This document shows positions 45,084 to 53,699 of a stretch of 64,000 bases of DNA, piece by piece. The stretch lies in the NCBI RefSeq assembly GCF_026278245.1, contig NZ_CP111079.1, forward strand, positions 684,501-748,500, in the 5' to 3' direction. Numbering within the stretch: position 1 is the first letter of the stretch; each line of letters begins with the position of its first letter. The notes beneath the pieces were generated by a model. It had not been told where the DNA came from. It searched no databases and saw nothing but the letters and a program-made list of their open reading frames with translations. Source of the DNA: Pontibacter kalidii. GTDB lineage: Bacteria > Bacteroidota > Bacteroidia > Cytophagales > Hymenobacteraceae. A program made the translations under genes and the position numbers.

Positions 45084-45841
45084 GGTTTGCGTTTGAAGTA
45101 TAAAGATAAGGGTTTGAGGTATAAATAGGTAGTGTGTAAAGGGTTGTTGGTTTTGTTGGTTATACTTTTCTTTCTTGTTCTTTGCTGTGGTTTCTCAGGG
45201 CCTCATACATCATGCTTTTATACTTGGGCTATACTTTTATACTTCTCTTTTCTGGCTCAAGTCTTCAGACTTGTGTCCTACAATGGTATCGAGTCTGTGC
45301 CTCGACTGGCTTGAAAAGCCTTACTTTATACTTTAGCTGTGCTTTTATACTTGAGCTATACTTGCTGATTTATACTTTTGCTGGCGCGAGCTTGTAGCTC
45401 GTGTCCTTTAATACTTTGCAGCTTATACTTCCCTGAGCCACCGCTTCCTTCCACTTGAACCAAGCTATCCTTTCTAACCTCCGTTCATCCTCTAGTTCCC
45501 ACCAACCTACCTTTCTATAGCCAACTTGGCTCCCTCCTAGGCCGGGAGGCCTCGCCTTCGGGCATCGCGCGGTGTACATTTCCTGCCCTCGTGCCTCGGG
45601 CTGCCTGCGGCACCGGAAATCTACAAGGCGCTCAACCCAAAGGCTGGGAACAGATTCGATAGCCGCTACTAATGCAACATGAACTAAGTCCCTCTTTGAA
45701 GGGGGTAGGGGGATGTAATCGTATGCAAACAACTCCCCTCCTTGGATAAGGAGGGGCCAGGGGTGGTTGGACCCGGCATTGCTAAATCTCCCTCCCCTGT
45801 GTTTAGGAGAGGGGTGAAATCTCCCTCCCCTGACAAGAGAC
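45084..45841. repeat. Intergenic repeat mosaic, copy A (758 bases)
   Basis: No gene supported. From 45090 to 45430 the heptamer TATACTT/AAGTATA occurs about ten times. REP-like hairpins are at 45254-45278 (CAAGTC-TTCA-GACTTG core) and 45383-45406 (GAGC-TTGTA-GCTC core), with GGCTTGAAAAGCC nearby. From about 45440 to 45690 it shares a composite block with 49235-49470, including GCGCGGTGTACATTTCC. The hairpin CCCCTCCTT-ggat-AAGGAGGGG at 45735-45756 and the tail GGTGGTTGGACCCGG close the unit. It lies between the second permease and the regulator. Confidence 0.8.
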
Positions 45842-47020
45842 TTACTCTTCATGCAACGCCACGGCAGGATGTATTTTGGCGGCTTGCCGGCTTGGGTAAA
45901 AGGCGCAGATGGCGGTGAGCAGGTACACGACGCACACAGCACTGAAAAGTGCTATGAAGTATACTTCTGACTCTACCTGAAACACCTGCAGGAGCGGAAA
46001 CTGCACGGCAAAGAACACGCCCAGCAGCAAGCCGAACGTTGCCAGCACCAGTACCTCGCCGATGAACTGCCAGTAGATCTGAGAAGAAGCTGCCCCCAGG
46101 GCCCTGCGCAAGCCGATTTCGCTGTTACGACGGCTGATGTTGTGCCACAGCACGCCAAACAAGCCCAACGCCACGTTAAAGATCAGGAAGCCACAGACCA
46201 GACCCAGTGCGATAAGAGGTACCAGGGCGAGCTTGGATTTATTCTGCCGCATTTTCTCCAGCGTCGAGACTTCCAGCGTCCAGTTCTTGGCAACCTGCCC
46301 CAGCTGCCTGATCATCTTCTCCTCGAAGGCTACCCCGGTTCCAGGCTTTACCCGGATCAGCATCTCTCCCCAGAACGCGTGCTCCTTTTTAGCGAGAAGT
46401 ATACGTTCGAAATAGCCTGGTTCCTCGGCCGCATATTCGCTGGCGGGGCGGAAATTGGCCACAACCCCCACCACCTGAAAGTTGGTGCTGTCGTTCTGAG
46501 GGAACAGTTTCCCGAGCGGGTTCTCATCCCCAAACAGTTGCTGGCGCATCACCTCGTTGATCACAATCGGCACATGGTGCGAGGCGTCGTCCTGCGCACC
46601 GAACCAGCGTCCTTCGCTTACCTGTACCTGCATCACGTCCTTAAAATCATCCTGCACCTCGTAGATATTGGCTTCAATCCGCTTATTGTTGTAAGAGACG
46701 CCATTGTTCATTTGGCTGAAAGAAAACGGCGCATTGCTGCTGGTAAGCGAAGCGGCCTCTACCTCCGGCATACTTTTTACAAGCTGCAGTGCTTGCTCCA
46801 TGTTCCGGCGATTTAGCGAGGCGGAGTCAAGGTCAGGGCGCATGGTCAGCAGCCACACTTGCTCGTGCTCAAAGCCCAAGGGTTTGTTGTAGTTGCGTAC
46901 GTTATAAACTACCAGGCTAAGTACCCCGAACAGCACTAAAAAGCAAATGAAAATTTCAGTGATCAGCAGGAAGTTGCTTTTCTTCCGGTTCCAGATCAGT
47001 TTAAACAGATGGCGTATCAT
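45842..47020 (-). CDS. FtsX-like ABC transporter permease (second subunit)
   Basis: 392 aa. MacB/FtsX topology: one N-terminal membrane helix (about 17-39), a large extracytoplasmic domain (about 45-255) and three C-terminal helices (about 272-292, 318-342, 355-372). C-terminal RRNSEIGLRRALGAASSQIY and FYPSRQAAKIHPAVALHEE are FtsX hallmarks. Its ATG overlaps the stop of the other permease by 4 bases (ATGA). With the partner it probably forms a heterodimeric permease working with the ATPase gene. Confidence 0.92.
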   Translation of the reverse strand: MIRHLFKLIWNRKKSNFLLITEIFICFLVLFGVLSLVVYNVRNYNKPLGFEHEQVWLLTMRPDLDSASLNRRNMEQALQLVKSMPEVEAASLTSSNAPFSFSQMNNGVSYNNKRIEANIYEVQDDFKDVMQVQVSEGRWFGAQDDASHHVPIVINEVMRQQLFGDENPLGKLFPQNDSTNFQVVGVVANFRPASEYAAEEPGYFERILLAKKEHAFWGEMLIRVKPGTGVAFEEKMIRQLGQVAKNWTLEVSTLEKMRQNKSKLALVPLIALGLVCGFLIFNVALGLFGVLWHNISRRNSEIGLRRALGAASSQIYWQFIGEVLVLATFGLLLGVFFAVQFPLLQVFQVESEVYFIALFSAVCVVYLLTAICAFYPSRQAAKIHPAVALHEE

Positions 47021-48258
47021 TTTGAACCTCCTCTCAGTGCCTCTACGGCTTGTAAGCGTGACATCTTAAAAGCGGGGTATACCCCGGAAACCAACCCAAA
47101 AACAAGGCAGAGCAGCAAGCCCACCCCAAATATGCGCAGGTTCAGGCTCAGGTCTGCGTAAACGATAATGCCGCTATCGTTAATGAGCCACAGTACCAGG
47201 GCCGACAGTACAAAACCCAGTAAACCACCCAGCAGCGTCAGGAAGATGTTCTCTACCAGAAACTGCCCGATGATGGTGGAGGAAGAGGCGCCGAAGGCCT
47301 TGCGCACCCCTATCTCGGAGGAGCGCTCCATGATGCGGCTGATGTTGATGTTTACCAGATTGATGGCAGGCAGCAGCATGAACAGCAAGGCAAGCGCCAT
47401 CAGCAGGGCATACAGGATGCCCACGCCCGGCTCCTTCCCATTGCCCAGGAAAGTGCGGGCAATGCTCTCCAGGAAGGTGTCGGGGAAAGAACTTAACTCT
47501 ACTTCTTTTTCAGGGTGCTGGCGCTCCACTTCGGCCATCATCGTGGCATACTCCTTTTTGATCTGAGGGATATCCGAGGCCTTCGCCGCTTTGATGGTGG
47601 CAAAGTAAGTACCATGCAGGCCCGGCTTATTAAAGTCCTGGCTTTTGAGCGAGATGGGCACCCACACATCGGCATAGGAGTGCAGGCGCAGCACAGACAC
47701 ATTCTCCACAATACCCACTACTTTATACTTTACCTGGTCTACTTCTATGTACTGCCCCAGGGCCTCGTCTTCACCAAAGTAATTTTTGCGGGTGCTTTCG
47801 TTAATCACGGCTACGCGGCTGGCGCTCTTCACCTCCTGCTGCCCGAAAGGACCTCCTTCCACGAAGTTAAAATCCAGGATATCCCAAAACTCCTGATCGG
47901 TATACTTGATGTCGAGGGCCAGTTTGCGGTTATTGATGTAGCTGTTGACCTGGAAAAACATGGTGTTGATGGACACCTTTTCAGGGGTTTGCAGCGTGCG
48001 CACGTTACGGTCGAGGAAGTGGTAGCTGGGAGGGCCGCCTCTCGTATGGCCATCCTTTATCTGCTCGCGCATCATGTTTACGAAAAGCAGTTTATCTGTG
48101 TCGCGCTCAGGCATTTGCGGCCCGAAGGCGTGGTCGAAGAGGGAGGTGGCCACCACCAGCACCATCAGGGTAAAGCTGATGCCAAAGAGGCTGATGAAGG
48201 TAAAGAACTTGCGCCGCAAGAGCACCTTCCAGGCTATTTTCAGGTAGTTCTTCAGCAT
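47017..48258 (-). CDS. FtsX/MacB-like ABC transporter permease (first subunit)
   Basis: 413 aa with the same topology: helix at about 19-40, MacB-like periplasmic core domain, then three helices near the end. ERSSEIGVRKAFGASSSTII and GVYPAFKMSRLQAVEALRGG are the conserved cytoplasmic FtsX motifs. Two bases separate it from the ATPase gene; 4-base overlap with the second permease. Probably exports or acts on a substrate in concert with HlyD and TolC, as MacAB-TolC does. Confidence 0.93.
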   Translation of the reverse strand: MLKNYLKIAWKVLLRRKFFTFISLFGISFTLMVLVVATSLFDHAFGPQMPERDTDKLLFVNMMREQIKDGHTRGGPPSYHFLDRNVRTLQTPEKVSINTMFFQVNSYINNRKLALDIKYTDQEFWDILDFNFVEGGPFGQQEVKSASRVAVINESTRKNYFGEDEALGQYIEVDQVKYKVVGIVENVSVLRLHSYADVWVPISLKSQDFNKPGLHGTYFATIKAAKASDIPQIKKEYATMMAEVERQHPEKEVELSSFPDTFLESIARTFLGNGKEPGVGILYALLMALALLFMLLPAINLVNINISRIMERSSEIGVRKAFGASSSTIIGQFLVENIFLTLLGGLLGFVLSALVLWLINDSGIIVYADLSLNLRIFGVGLLLCLVFGLVSGVYPAFKMSRLQAVEALRGGSK

Positions 48259-48260
48259 GG

Positions 48261-48962
48261 CTATACTTGCTGTAGGTTCGCGAACACCTTGGCGTCAGAT
48301 ACCTGCTGCCCGTCGAAGAAGCGCACCAGGCGCTCGGTTTTCTGGGCCATGTTCTCGTCGTGCGTCACCATCACGATGGTGGTGCCATCCACTTGGTTTA
48401 GGTTCAGCAGGATATTCATGATCTCTTCGCCCATCACCGAGTCCAGGTTGCCGGTGGGCTCGTCGGCAAGTATAAGCTGCGGCTGGCCGATCAGCGCGCG
48501 GGCAATGGCCACGCGCTGGCGCTGTCCGCCCGAGAGCTGCGTGGGGTAGTGTTTGGTGCGGGCGCTCAGGCCCACTTTCTCCAGAGCGGTTTTGGCGCGC
48601 CTGGTGCGCTCGGAGGCAGAGATGCCGCTGCGGTAGAGCAGGGGCAGCTCCACGTTGTCGAGCACGCTCAGGTCGTTTACCAGGTGGTAACTCTGGAAAA
48701 CAAAGCCGATCTTCTCGTTGCGGATGTGCGCTAATTCTTTGTCTTTATAGCTGGTGATGGTATGTCCATCAATTTCCACCGTGCCTTGGGTCGGCACGTC
48801 CAGCAGGCCCATGATGTTGAGCAGCGTGGATTTGCCGCAGCCCGAAGGGCCCATGATGGAGAGGAATTCGCCTTTTGGAACCCGCAAGTTCACGTGCTGC
48901 AGGGCTACCGTCTCGATGGACTTGGTTTGGTAGACCTTTTCGATGTTTGATAGCGTGATCAT
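48261..48962 (-). CDS. ABC transporter ATP-binding protein (MacB/LolD type)
   Basis: 233 aa. Walker A GPSGCGKST, Q-loop FVFQSYHLV, signature LSGGQRQRVAIARAL, Walker B LILADEPTGNLDS and H-loop VMVTHDENMA. Length and the DEPTGNLDS box fit the LolD/MacB/FtsE class that energises FtsX-type permeases. First of the three overlapping or abutting transporter genes; the TolC and HlyD genes lie upstream beyond a repeat mosaic. Confidence 0.96.
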   Translation of the reverse strand: MITLSNIEKVYQTKSIETVALQHVNLRVPKGEFLSIMGPSGCGKSTLLNIMGLLDVPTQGTVEIDGHTITSYKDKELAHIRNEKIGFVFQSYHLVNDLSVLDNVELPLLYRSGISASERTRRAKTALEKVGLSARTKHYPTQLSGGQRQRVAIARALIGQPQLILADEPTGNLDSVMGEEIMNILLNLNQVDGTTIVMVTHDENMAQKTERLVRFFDGQQVSDAKVFANLQQV

Positions 48963-49595
48963 AGTTTTAAATTTAATGTCTTTTGGTTTTTATGGTGATT
49001 CAGTGTTTTAGCTGCTACTAACTTCATGGCGCAAGTCTTCAGACTTGAGTCCCAACCGCTGGCGCGAGTTTGCACCTCGTGCTTTCCTATCCTATCGCTG
49101 GCGCGGGTTTGCAACCCGTGCCCTGCTATGATGTCGGCTTTGCAATCCGGGTGGCTTGAAAAGCCATACTTTATACTTTCCTCATTTACATGGCGCAAGC
49201 GTCCGCTTGCGCCTTTCTTAGCCACTGCTTCCTTCCACTGGAACCAAGCTATCCTTACTAGTTTCCGTTCTTCCCTCTGGCTTTACAACATGAGTTGTTT
49301 CACCTCCAGTTTTGGCTCTCTCAAGCCCGAGAGGGCTCGTCCTGGGGGTAGGGGCCCTCGATAAGGGCATCGCGCGGTGTACATTTCCTTTGCTGTCGCA
49401 ATTTCGCTGAAGCGAAACCGTAAATCTACAAGGCGCTCAACCCAAGCACTGGAATCAAATCTCAATAGCCGCCGCTGACAGAGCTTCAACAGAGCTCCCC
49501 TCCTTTGACAAGGAGGGGTAGGGGTGGTTAGACCCGGTACTGCCGAAAACTCCCTCCCCTGTTTTTAGGGTAGGGTTGGGGAGATGTATAATTTC
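48963..49595. repeat. Intergenic repeat mosaic, copy B (633 bases)
   Basis: No gene supported. It has a run of REP-like hairpins at 49028-49052 (AAGTCT stem), 49061-49082 (GAGTTT...CTC), 49100-49122 (GGGTTT-GC-AACCC), 49153-49165 (GGCTT-gaa-AAGCC) and 49192-49213 (GGCGCAAGCG-TC-CGCTTGCGCC). From 49235 to 49470 it is homologous to copy A. The hairpin CCCCTCCTT-tgac-AAGGAGGGG at 49497-49518 follows, then the GGTGGTTAGACCCGG tail. It separates tolC from the ATPase gene. Confidence 0.8.
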
Positions 49596-51077
49596 TCATA
49601 CCCCCTCCTGCGCCTCCGCCACAATCGGTTCTTGTCGTTCAAAATCATAAAGTGTTAGCTGTCTCAAAGTATAATGGGCTTCCCAGAACTCGCTGAGCGA
49701 GGCGATGTAGGCGCGGCGGGCCTGGTCTTTCTCAGCTAGAGCGATGTTTAGTTCGGTAATGCTGATGCGGCCAATCAGGAACGTGTTCTTCGCGATCTCG
49801 TAGCGCTCTGCGGCGATGGCATCGGCCTCGGCAGTGGTTCTGATGCGGTTTTTTAGGGTGTTGTACTGGTTCACCTGCGTCACCACGGCCTGCTCAAAGT
49901 TGGTTTCTTCTTGGCTGATGGTATACTCCACCAACTGCTGGTTCAACTGCGCCACTTTGGTAACGGAGCGCTGCCGGCCCCAATCGAGTATAGGCATGGT
50001 AAAGCCGATGCGCGCACGCTGCTGGTTATCGGGGCGGTTGTAGATATCACTCAAAACAGCGCCCTGGTTTGTGAGGCCAAAAGTGGCGAAAAGGCTGGCG
50101 TTAAATCCATTGTCGCCACGGGCTTTGGCCACCAGACTCTCAGCCTCCAGCATCCTGCGCCTGAAGTTTATACTTTCCTTGCGGTTCTTCCTGGCCTCGG
50201 CTAGTGCCAGGTCTGTTGCCACAGCAGCATTAGGGATACTTTCCGGTACGTGCAGGCTAAAGCGGTTACTGTCTTTCAGGCCGATGTAATTGCGCAGGGC
50301 CAGCGCGGCCGTTTGCTCATCCAGGTTGGCCTGGGCCAGCGCCAGATCAGAGTTAAGCACTGCCAGGCGCAGCTGCAGCAGGTCGTTTTTAGAGAGGCGG
50401 CCGAGTTTATACTTTTCCTGGGCCACCTGGTAGAGCGTGTCGTTGTTGGCCAGGTTCTTGGCGGCTATACCTTGGTTTACCTGGGCCAGCAGCAGGTCGA
50501 AGTATAAACCGGTGGCTTTTACGGCTATTTCCTCCCGGTCCTCCACATACTGCTTCTGCGACTCCTCGTAGCGCAGCGGCTCTATCTTCTTGTTCCAGCT
50601 CAGGGCGTTGTAGGCAAATAGCGGCTGCTCCAGCCCGATAATGGCCGGGTTGCCGTTGTAGCGGGTCTGTTCGCGGTCAAAATCGTCGAAACGCTGCATC
50701 AGAGAAGTAACGAACACCTTGCCGCCGGTCGGGCTGATCACCTGGCTTAGCGTAAGTCCAAGGTCTGTATTGTTGATGGAAACAGGCCGGAACTCGGTGG
50801 TGCCGTCGGGTTGGGTAACCGGGGTGATGGTGCGGCTGAAATCCGGAAGCGTTCCCTCCAGGCTGAGCTGCGGCCGGTACTCCGATTTTACGCTGCGCCA
50901 TTTCCAATAACTGTTCTCCCGGCTAGTCTCCACCTGCAGCGCCTCTGCCGACTGCGCCTGCGCCAAAGTTACCACCTCCTGCAGGCTCAGTTGCCGCGTG
51001 CCAGGCTGTGCTATACTTTGGCCACAGTGCAGGGCAAAGAGTACAAACAACAAACAGTATGGGTAATGCTTTTTCAT
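49596..51077 (-). CDS. TolC-family outer-membrane efflux protein
   Basis: 493 aa. Signal peptide 1-23 (ends GQSIAQ). Two internally homologous OEP halves with long alpha-helical stretches (for example QEKYKLGRLSKNDLLQLRLA in half 1 and ERYEIAKNTFLIGRISITEL in half 2) and beta segments (LGLTLSQVISPTGGKVFVTS). It forms the outer-membrane tunnel for the HlyD/ABC system. Co-directional with hlyD, 167 bases upstream, with one REP-like hairpin in between. Confidence 0.94.
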   Translation of the reverse strand: MKKHYPYCLLFVLFALHCGQSIAQPGTRQLSLQEVVTLAQAQSAEALQVETSRENSYWKWRSVKSEYRPQLSLEGTLPDFSRTITPVTQPDGTTEFRPVSINNTDLGLTLSQVISPTGGKVFVTSLMQRFDDFDREQTRYNGNPAIIGLEQPLFAYNALSWNKKIEPLRYEESQKQYVEDREEIAVKATGLYFDLLLAQVNQGIAAKNLANNDTLYQVAQEKYKLGRLSKNDLLQLRLAVLNSDLALAQANLDEQTAALALRNYIGLKDSNRFSLHVPESIPNAAVATDLALAEARKNRKESINFRRRMLEAESLVAKARGDNGFNASLFATFGLTNQGAVLSDIYNRPDNQQRARIGFTMPILDWGRQRSVTKVAQLNQQLVEYTISQEETNFEQAVVTQVNQYNTLKNRIRTTAEADAIAAERYEIAKNTFLIGRISITELNIALAEKDQARRAYIASLSEFWEAHYTLRQLTLYDFERQEPIVAEAQEGV

Positions 51078-51165
51078 AGTTTTAGTTTAAGCGTATCAGG
51101 TAGCACGCATCAGGAATCACGACTTTTAAAGTATAAATCCGAAGGTGGTCATTCAGCGTCTTATA

Positions 51166-51188
51166 GGCACGAGTTACAAACTCGCGCC
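51166..51188. repeat. Single REP-like hairpin, copy D
   Basis: GGCACGAGTT-acaa-ACTCGCGCC type hairpin between hlyD and tolC; it matches the module at 57554-57576 apart from the compensating stem position. An AAGTATA word precedes it at about 51129. It may affect RNA stability between the two genes. Confidence 0.65.
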
Positions 51189-51244
51189 AGCAACAGGTGT
51201 ATAGAAAGGTCTCGCTACGTGTGTCTTGATACTTGATTCGGGCT

Positions 51245-52489
51245 CTACTTCAACCTCACTTTCTGCACGTGCTCGTAGTCCTTCATGTCTGAGATCACAA
51301 CCACATCACCAGGCTCCACGCCATTTTCCAACTCTACAAAATCGGTGTTGCTGACGCCGGTGCGGGCAGGTACTTGTATCAGCTCATCCTCGCGCAGCAC
51401 GAACAGTTTATCCAGGGAGCCACTGTTAAAGTAGGGGCCGTTTTTCACTCTCAGGGTGTTGTTTTTGGTGGTGGTGGTCACAAAGAGGTCCACGCGGAGG
51501 CTGGGGCGCAGCAGTTGGTGGCTCTTCTCCTGCAGGGCCACGTAAAAGGTGACGGTGCCGTTCTTTACCGAAGGCTCAATGGCTACGATGCTGCCTTTCA
51601 GGTCGGTGTTGTTGATGCGGGCAACGGCCTCGCCACCCACATGCAACTGGTCTGCAAAGGCATCCGAAATGCTGGCCTGTACCCGGAAGCTGCTCAGGTC
51701 GGCCAGTCGGGCGATCACCTCGCCGGCGTTCACGCTGCTGCCAATCTCGTTCTTCACCCAGGTTACCACGCCGGGGCGGGTGGCACGTACTTCGGCCTGT
51801 TCCATCTTGCGCTCCAGTTCTTCCAGCGAGCGGCCGTTCATCGCCAGGGTAAAACTTAACTCCTGCTCGTCGGCTTTCAGCAGTTTGCGCTCGCTTTCGA
51901 TGTCCTGCTCCAGTTGTGCCAGTTCCTGCTGGGCTATTTTCAGTTTCAGCTCTGCCTGCTTTACCTGCTCGCGTGTGCCGCCGCCTATCTTTAACAAGTA
52001 CTGCTCGTCTTCCAGCTGCGCCTCCAGGCTTTTCACGTTCATGCGCTTAATGGCCAGCTGCGACTCCAGGCTATTCAGTTTTTTCTCCAGTTCCAGGCGC
52101 ATCTGCACGCTCTTGTGCTGGTTCAGTTGCTGCTCGTCCTTCAGCTTATCGTAGGCGAGTTGGGTATAGGAGCGATCGAGGAGGAGCACCTGTTCACCGG
52201 GTTGCACCTGCTCGCCGGTATTACGCACCACCTGCTCGATGCGCGCCTGAATGGGGCTGGTAATGGCCTGCTCATGCTCCGGCACCACCACACCCGAGGC
52301 GGTGAGGGTAGCTACTACTGGCCCCCGCTCCACCACAGCGGTTCGTACCTCGCTGCGCCTGATGCCGGGTGCCAGCAGACTTCTGAACCCGAAGATGGCT
52401 GCCAGCACCAGCGCCGCGGCTATACTTATCTGCCAGATGCGCTTGCGGCGGTTAGCTTGTTTGGTAGCGGCTGATAATTCACGATCCAT
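51245..52489 (-). CDS. HlyD/MacA-family periplasmic adaptor
   Basis: 414 aa. Short cytoplasmic N-terminus (basic, NRRKRI), one membrane helix (about 21-40), a lipoyl/barrel half (VVATLTASGVVVPEHEQAIT; VRNTGEQVQPGEQVLLLDRS), a long coiled-coil hairpin (about 110-210) and the returning half (VRATRPGVVTWVKNEIGSSV). A C-terminal domain (LENGVEPGDVVVISDMKDY) ends the protein. It links the FtsX/ATPase complex to TolC. First gene after the predicted sigma-54 promoter, so probably the head of the efflux operon. Confidence 0.94.
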   Translation of the reverse strand: MDRELSAATKQANRRKRIWQISIAAALVLAAIFGFRSLLAPGIRRSEVRTAVVERGPVVATLTASGVVVPEHEQAITSPIQARIEQVVRNTGEQVQPGEQVLLLDRSYTQLAYDKLKDEQQLNQHKSVQMRLELEKKLNSLESQLAIKRMNVKSLEAQLEDEQYLLKIGGGTREQVKQAELKLKIAQQELAQLEQDIESERKLLKADEQELSFTLAMNGRSLEELERKMEQAEVRATRPGVVTWVKNEIGSSVNAGEVIARLADLSSFRVQASISDAFADQLHVGGEAVARINNTDLKGSIVAIEPSVKNGTVTFYVALQEKSHQLLRPSLRVDLFVTTTTKNNTLRVKNGPYFNSGSLDKLFVLREDELIQVPARTGVSNTDFVELENGVEPGDVVVISDMKDYEHVQKVRLK

Positions 52490-52520
52490 AGTTTTATTTT
52501 ATACTTGCTCGTGAGGGTAT

Positions 52521-52537
52521 AGCCAATTTAGGTGCCA
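52521..52537 (-). promoter_or_regulatory. Predicted sigma-54 promoter of the efflux operon
   Basis: On the minus strand, TGGCAC-CTAAA-TTGGC matches the -24/-12 consensus TGGCAC-N5-TTGC with full identity in the -24 box and correct spacing; only the last base of TTGC differs. A start about 12 bases downstream would leave a leader of about 20 bases to the ATG at 52489. The operon encodes its own sigma-54 activator. Confidence 0.65.
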
Positions 52538-52602
52538 GTTATTTAAAATTTTGATTTACAGGTATTTGTGTTGAAAATTGTTGGTTTTTAGGCATTTGGA
52601 TG

Positions 52603-52626
52603 TGTTCAGTATTGAACAGTTTGTTC
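52603..52626. promoter_or_regulatory. Candidate enhancer (upstream activator site)
   Basis: Three alternating half sites: TGTTCA-gtat-TGAACA (perfect 6-4-6 dyad, 52603-52618) overlapping GAACA-gtt-TGTTC (52614-52626). It lies about 65-90 bases upstream of the predicted -24 box, a usual distance for NtrC-type activators that bind dyads through a Fis-like HTH. The regulator at 43704-45083 is the natural candidate to bind it. Confidence 0.55.
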
Positions 52627-52712
52627 GGTTTTGGGAGGGGGAGGGTTTACCAAAGATTATGCTTAAATTTGATAACTATATCAGTGAGTTTGTCATCCTT
52701 ATCAAGTAAACC

Positions 52713-53663
52713 ATGATAGATAAAAGGTTGCTGAAATCTTACTACAACTCCTTCAACACAAAAGCATTCATCTGCCTATATCCAGGAATGACATGCTCTG
52801 AAAAACCTATAAGAGCTCATTCAATACAGAACTCAAAAGTTTTTGATTTACTCAGTGATAAAGATCATCTAGTCAGTATCCAACAAATCACCAATAAAAG
52901 TCATGCTCCAGTACCTTCATTTGGTTTGATCGGTCGAAATAAGGCATCAGTGTTTGAAGGCCTATGTCAGCACCATGACAAGAGCCTCTTTAAACCAATT
53001 GATGATTCTGATTTTGAAGTAGATGATAAAGAACAACTTTTTCTGCTAGCATATAGATCTGTTCTTAAGGAGCTTCATGCTAGTATGACAAGAGCAATTA
53101 AGATACAAGAAGGCTATTTCAGTAAAGCACATTTAGGTTTATGTGCAAAAGACGCACCTTCAATGGAAGGGGAGTTTGCATTGCAAAACATTATGGATGC
53201 TTTCGATACTTATGAATATAAGATTGGATTTGATAATGCTTTTCTGGCTGGAAACTATGACTATCTTACTCATCAAATTTTCAAAATAGAAACAGATAGG
53301 GCAACAGTTGCTTGTAGTCAGTTATTTTCAATCGACTCTTTCCAGTTTAGAGACACTGTACCGAGAGTTTTGATGAATATTTTTCCCGTTAACAATAAGT
53401 TAACCTATGCGATATTTTCCTCTACTAAAGATGAGAGTTCGCAAGTCAATGACTACTTATTCAAATGCTTAAGAAGCAATAATGTATCTGTACGCAACTA
53501 TGAAATTTCTAAATTGATAATTCGAAACTCAGATAATTTCTTTATCAGTCCGCTCCATTTTAGTACTTGGTCTGAGTCAAAAAAGAGTAAGGTGCTCCAG
53601 CACTGTGCAGATACAGTATTCAAGGATGTTGAACAAGATGATGTAGATTTTTACCTTTTCTAA
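52713..53663 (+). CDS. Unknown AT-rich protein with an HNH/treble-clef-like Cys-His pattern
   Basis: 316 aa; no family recognised with certainty. Cys21, Cys28 and His36 (MTCSEKPIRAHS) followed by FEGLCQHHDKSLFKPID (Cys85, His87, His88, Asp89) look like a metal-binding treble-clef/HNH-type module. The rest is mixed alpha/beta without membrane segments. Base composition (clearly AT-rich, many AAA/ATT/TTA codons) differs sharply from neighbours, and it contains almost none of the local AAGTATA words, both suggesting recent transfer. It starts 224 bases from divergent hlyD. A nuclease or defence role is only a guess. Confidence 0.7.
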   Translation: MIDKRLLKSYYNSFNTKAFICLYPGMTCSEKPIRAHSIQNSKVFDLLSDKDHLVSIQQITNKSHAPVPSFGLIGRNKASVFEGLCQHHDKSLFKPIDDSDFEVDDKEQLFLLAYRSVLKELHASMTRAIKIQEGYFSKAHLGLCAKDAPSMEGEFALQNIMDAFDTYEYKIGFDNAFLAGNYDYLTHQIFKIETDRATVACSQLFSIDSFQFRDTVPRVLMNIFPVNNKLTYAIFSSTKDESSQVNDYLFKCLRSNNVSVRNYEISKLIIRNSDNFFISPLHFSTWSESKKSKVLQHCADTVFKDVEQDDVDFYLF

Positions 53664-53699
53664 GCCAGATTTGATTTTTTATATTTGATCCACCACCCC

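Noticed and set aside
45370..45942. 190-codon minus-strand frame with WVERLVDFR and EMYTARCP, also seen in the short frame at 49283-49489
   Set aside because: The similarity follows from the DNA repeat itself; frames are broken differently in each copy, so a protein is not supported.
49028..49213. CRISPR-like array
   Set aside because: The repeated units are hairpins of varying sequence without constant repeats or regular spacers, and no cas genes are present.
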